The position numbers were made by a program, and so were the translations under genes. A stretch of 64,000 bases of DNA from Microbacteriaceae bacterium (GTDB lineage Bacteria > Actinomycetota > Actinomycetes > Actinomycetales > Microbacteriaceae). Within the stretch, counting starts at the first letter, position 1. The number at the start of each line of letters is the position of its first letter. A model generated the notes under the pieces. The model made no database searches. It had not been told where the DNA came from and saw only the letters and a program-made list of their open reading frames with translations. Shown one piece after another: positions 61,215 through 64,000 of the stretch. The stretch lies in contig SCRE01000006.1 of assembly GCA_004297935.1 (NCBI GenBank), positions 452,797 to 516,796 on the forward strand, given 5' to 3'.

Positions 61215-62615
61215 CTACGGTTCCGTACCTCCTGAAGTTTGCCGTCGCGTCGGTGGGGCAGGCGGCGGTGTGTTCGGTGGCGGGGCTGCCGGTGTTTGGC
61301 TCTGGCGGGCGGTAGATGTTGGGGGCACGGATGCGCCGGAGGCGTGGCCGTCGGCCGCGCTTGCGACCGTGTTACCCAACCGGGGGCCAGCCTCCGCGGC
61401 TCCCTTGACAAGCTTCGCCCCCGCGACGGCAGCCAATCCGATCGGACTGGCAGCGGCGGCCGCAGCCGAACCGCCCGCGGCGTCTGCACCGCCACCCGCC
61501 GCAGCGCCACCCCCCGCAGCGCGACCCCCGGCGGCCGATGCGCCTGCGCCCTTGCCGGCAGTGGCGCCGGTCGGTGTGCCGCCTTTACCTGCTGCAGGCG
61601 GCGTTGAGGCGCCCCGCGATGGGCTTGTGCCAGCGTCCTTACCGCTGTCAAGGACCTTCTTCGGGCCTGCGCCACCAGGATGGAGCATGGTCGGCAGCGG
61701 TCGGTGCATGGCCTGCTTGGATTCTTGCTCCGCGGACATCACGTGGGCGGTGTCGAAGCCGGCGAACGCGATGAACTTGTAAACCATGTATGGTGCGAAT
61801 GCGGCAACGAACATCAGCACAATCCCCGCGACTGGATCGGCGATCGAGGACAGGTCCAAGTCGATGGGCGCATTGACCTGGTTGATCGCGACCAGAAAGA
61901 CAATCACGATCACCAGTTTGGAACAGATCAGTGCCAGCACGAACGACGCCCACTTGGTCAACCAGCCCTTCGTGGCATCCCACGGCGCTCCGGACAGAGC
62001 GATCGGCCCCATCACGATCGCGACCAGGATCAGCGCCTTGCGGATCAGGAGAGTGAACCAGACCAGTGCCGCAGCTGAGAGGGCAAGGAACGCGAGGAAG
62101 ATCGTCACAATCGCACCCGAGCCCGCGGAAGCGATACTGATCGAGCTGAGCCCGACAACCAGAACACCGATCTTGGCACCCATCGACTGCAGAGTGTTGC
62201 CGGTGGCTTGGACGATGCCGATGCACAGCTGATCCACAACCTGAAGCAGTGTGGTCGTCAGGGTGATGATCAGAAAGGATCCGAGCACCGACTTCGCCAA
62301 CCCGAGAGTGGCCCGGCCGAGGGCGCCGGAGTCGCGTCGGATCATGCCGGTGATCAACTGCAGGAAGAAAAAGATCAGCATGATGAACACCGCAACACCG
62401 AACAGGATGTTGTAAACGCCCACATATCCGGGTTCGGTGAGATCGACCAAGGTCGTCGAATCGAACAGGCCCCATACCCCCTGGAACATCCAGGCGGCGG
62501 CGCCGCCCATCGAGGAGGCCAGCCAGTCGAACGGTGCCGAGATCAGGCTCGCGCCGGCTTGCCCGACACTGTCGCAGACGGTCGCGATGCCGGGCACGTC
62601 ACAGATGCCGGCCAT
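61215..62615 (-). CDS. TrbL/VirB6-like conjugation membrane protein
   Basis: 466 residues. Seven or more helices (for example NILFGVAVFIMLIFFFLQLI, ILVAIVMGPIALSG and IVLMFVAAFAPYMVYKFIA), then a low-complexity Ala/Gly/Pro/Ser tail of about 160 residues. TrbL/VirB6 proteins form the inner-membrane channel of the mating apparatus. The flexible tail is common in actinobacterial members. ATG at 62615. Confidence 0.85.
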   Translation of the reverse strand: MAGICDVPGIATVCDSVGQAGASLISAPFDWLASSMGGAAAWMFQGVWGLFDSTTLVDLTEPGYVGVYNILFGVAVFIMLIFFFLQLITGMIRRDSGALGRATLGLAKSVLGSFLIITLTTTLLQVVDQLCIGIVQATGNTLQSMGAKIGVLVVGLSSISIASAGSGAIVTIFLAFLALSAAALVWFTLLIRKALILVAIVMGPIALSGAPWDATKGWLTKWASFVLALICSKLVIVIVFLVAINQVNAPIDLDLSSIADPVAGIVLMFVAAFAPYMVYKFIAFAGFDTAHVMSAEQESKQAMHRPLPTMLHPGGAGPKKVLDSGKDAGTSPSRGASTPPAAGKGGTPTGATAGKGAGASAAGGRAAGGGAAAGGGADAAGGSAAAAAASPIGLAAVAGAKLVKGAAEAGPRLGNTVASAADGHASGASVPPTSTARQSQTPAAPPPNTPPPAPPTRRQTSGGTEP

Positions 62616-62653
62616 TGCTCACCCTTTCCCCAACTGTGGTGGTTGGTGCAGGT

Positions 62654-62974
62654 TCACGAGACGGCCTGGCCGACGGTCCAAAAGAAGTTGATCAGGGTCA
62701 CAGACGCGCCGGTGACGATGGCGGACGCGCAGGAAATGAGAACACCCGCCTTGCCTCGCGAAGCAAGCTGAGGGTTGGAACTGTTCGCACCGAAACCCCA
62801 CACCACCGCGGACAAGATAAGTGCCAGCACCGAGAGGATCAGGCCGACCGTCATCACCGCGCCGACGATCGTGCGCAGGCTCGCAATGCCCGGCAGCCCA
62901 CTGTCATTGGGCGAGATGTTGATATCCGCAGGGATCCCCCCGAGCACGGCAGACAGGACGGTGATGGTTAGCAC
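62654..62974 (-). CDS. DUF6112-like small membrane protein (VirB2/TrbC-like)
   Basis: 106 residues, with two membrane helices (LRTIVGAVMTVGLILSVLAL and ISCASAIVTGASVTLINFFW) and a short loop. Layout resembles pilin-like VirB2/TrbC subunits or their actinobacterial counterparts. GTG start at 62974. It has a paralogue at 63056. Confidence 0.7.
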   Translation of the reverse strand: MLTITVLSAVLGGIPADINISPNDSGLPGIASLRTIVGAVMTVGLILSVLALILSAVVWGFGANSSNPQLASRGKAGVLISCASAIVTGASVTLINFFWTVGQAVS

Positions 62975-63055
62975 GGCGGCTGGGTCCTTTCACGAGGGAC
63001 AGGTGTTCCGTATCGGCGGCAGGTCATCTGTCAGGTGCGCTGCGCTTCCCGCCGG

Positions 63056-63403
63056 TCAGATGCTGGAGCCCAGGCCGAGGAGGAAGTTCAGCCACGTGGT
63101 GCCGGCCCCGGCAAGGACCGCGCCGCCCACGCACACCCACATCCCGGTGCGCGCCTTGGACGCGGCGATCGGGTTGCCGTGACTGGCGCAGGTTGCCCAC
63201 GTGATGGCGCAAACGATGAGCATCAGCACCGCCACTATCAGGACGATCGTCAGGAGCGCGCCGACAATACCGGTGAGCGTGCCACGTCCGCCGATTCCGC
63301 CGAAATCCGGATAGACCGCAACCAACGGAAGAGATTGCAGGTACATGCCTAGGCCCGTCTGTTCGTGGTGTTCGATGATGAGGTGCGCGATCGGTGCCTT
63401 CAC
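63056..63403 (-). CDS. Second DUF6112-like small membrane protein
   Basis: 115 residues with two helices (LTGIVGALLTIVLIVAVLML and CVGGAVLAGAGTTWLNFLLG). The pattern of helix, basic loop with RTG/RGK, and TWLNF end matches the gene at 62654, so it is a tandem paralogue. GTG start directly follows the stop of the M23 gene (TGAGTG). Confidence 0.7.
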   Translation of the reverse strand: MKAPIAHLIIEHHEQTGLGMYLQSLPLVAVYPDFGGIGGRGTLTGIVGALLTIVLIVAVLMLIVCAITWATCASHGNPIAASKARTGMWVCVGGAVLAGAGTTWLNFLLGLGSSI

Positions 63404-63883
63404 TCACGCCTGCGGGCTGCAGACGGCGCCGCCCGTGCCGGGTTGGTTCAAGGTGGTGAGGTGATGTGCGGCCAACCACAGTTGCGGATCCACCGCGGCG
63501 GTGCTTTGCCCGCCTGGGTGGATTTCCAGGTGAAGATGAGGGCCGGTGGAGTGACCGGAGGAGCCGACCTGGCCGATCTGCTGCCCGGCGGTAACCCAGT
63601 CGCCGGGGTGGACGAAGATCCCGGTGGACCACATGTGCAAAAAGGTGACGGCGACGACCTGCCCGCTGATCGTGCTCACGATCGTAATCCGCCCCTGGGT
63701 GCCGCCATCCATCCCCGCAAAGCTCACCCGGCCGTCCGCGAGGGCCATGATCGGCGTCCCATCCGGTGCAGCGAAATCGGTGCCTGGATGAAACGACCGC
63801 ACCCCGGAGATCGGATCGATGCGAGGCCCAAACCCGTCCGTGACCGTGAAGCTGCCTTCGGGAAGTGGGAATACCAGACTTGG
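63404..63883 (-). pseudogene. M23-family (LytM) peptidase, 5' end lost to an IS
   Basis: The catalytic domain is intact: FHPGTDFAAPDGTPIMALAD (His and Asp), then GHSTGPHLHLEIHPGG (HxH). Upstream residues VFPLPEGSFTVTDGFGPRID continue the family pattern to 63883, where a stop codon and a change of sequence coincide with the end of an insertion sequence. The normal partner would cut peptidoglycan during assembly of the transfer apparatus. Confidence 0.8.
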
Positions 63884-63886
63884 CTA

Positions 63887-64000
63887 TGTCAACCTGAAGT
63901 GGCCCCACTGTGACGGCCACATCTGGCCCCACTTGCGACTTGCCGGGGTGGTTGTGACGGTTTGATTTGGCCCCACCTGATCGTGGTCTCGTCTGGATGA
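63887..64000. mobile_element. End of an insertion sequence (IS21-like terminus)
   Basis: Begins TGTCAACCTGAAG and contains three TGGCCCCAC motifs (63900-63908, 63924-63932, 63968-63976) and two TGTGACGG motifs (63909-63916, 63953-63960). Repeated sites at a terminus are characteristic of IS21-family ends. The body lies beyond the window. Confidence 0.6.

Noticed and set aside
1..64000. CRISPR array
   Set aside because: No regularly spaced direct repeats with unique spacers. The tandem arrays at 49726, 51464 and 21722 have units of 15-23 bases and are not CRISPR-like.

Overview
The window is high-GC DNA of a Gram-positive actinobacterium, most likely a member of the Microbacteriaceae. The evidence is the codon use and GC content, leaderless or GTG starts, GntR/TetR/HxlR regulators of actinobacterial type, a conjugation module of the SCO6880/DUF6112 type, and a large palindromic repeat of a kind I remember from this family. 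Most of the window is mobile or accessory DNA.

Layout. (1) 1-23007 is an integrative mobilizable element in a tRNA-Ser(GCU) gene. The tRNA 3' end is at the extreme left edge, and a 56-bp copy of the tRNA 3' half lies at 22952-23007. The element carries a tyrosine integrase with Xis, a regulator, three small membrane-protein genes, a frameshifted IS3-family element, two FAD monooxygenases with a TetR regulator, a CPA1 antiporter, a ClC channel, a cytochrome-oxidase/copper/cytochrome-c maturation set (CtaG, CcdA, a Sco-TlpA fusion), a MobF relaxase-helicase and a ParDE-like toxin-antitoxin pair. It has no mating-pore genes of its own. (2) 23008-24939 is a second, integrase-less segment ended by an identical 56-bp tRNA repeat, with a paralogous toxin-antitoxin pair. 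(3) 24940-28527 is a third segment that ends at a degenerate copy. It holds IS debris, a 4-TM protein and a divergently transcribed 480-residue protein with PIN-like and HEPN-like signatures, a possible uncharacterised defence locus. Together these look like a tandem accretion array at one tRNA gene.

(4) 28964-41692 is a chromosomal sugar or sugar-acid catabolic locus around a divergent promoter. Leftward genes encode a ribose-type ABC importer, an RraA-like aldolase, an SDR, a UxuA-like dehydratase, an APH-fold kinase and a divergent enolase. Rightward genes encode a GntR/FCD regulator, an SMP-30 lactonase, a mutarotase-like protein, a FAH-family hydrolase and a second SDR. The set suggests dehydrogenation, lactone opening, dehydration, a second oxidation and hydrolytic or aldol cleavage. 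The enolase paralogue, with altered active-site residues beside a kinase, is the unusual part. (5) 42105-53071 is ordinary chromosome: VOC/HxlR pair, secreted lysozyme-like protein, LtrA, a MITE-like element, HigBA, a copper nitrite reductase fused to a membrane domain with an NnrS-like partner and DUF2249, and a dienelactone hydrolase.

(6) 53234-64000 begins with tRNA-Arg(ACG), followed by an Xis/integrase pair and leftward conjugation genes (SSB, VirD4-like coupling protein, VirB4-like ATPase, SCO6880-like, TrbL/VirB6-like, two DUF6112-like proteins and an M23 peptidase broken by another insertion sequence). This is the left part of an integrative conjugative element that runs off the window. 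Its transfer machinery could in principle mobilise the relaxase-bearing element on the left. All functional calls come from reading motifs by eye; no database search was run.
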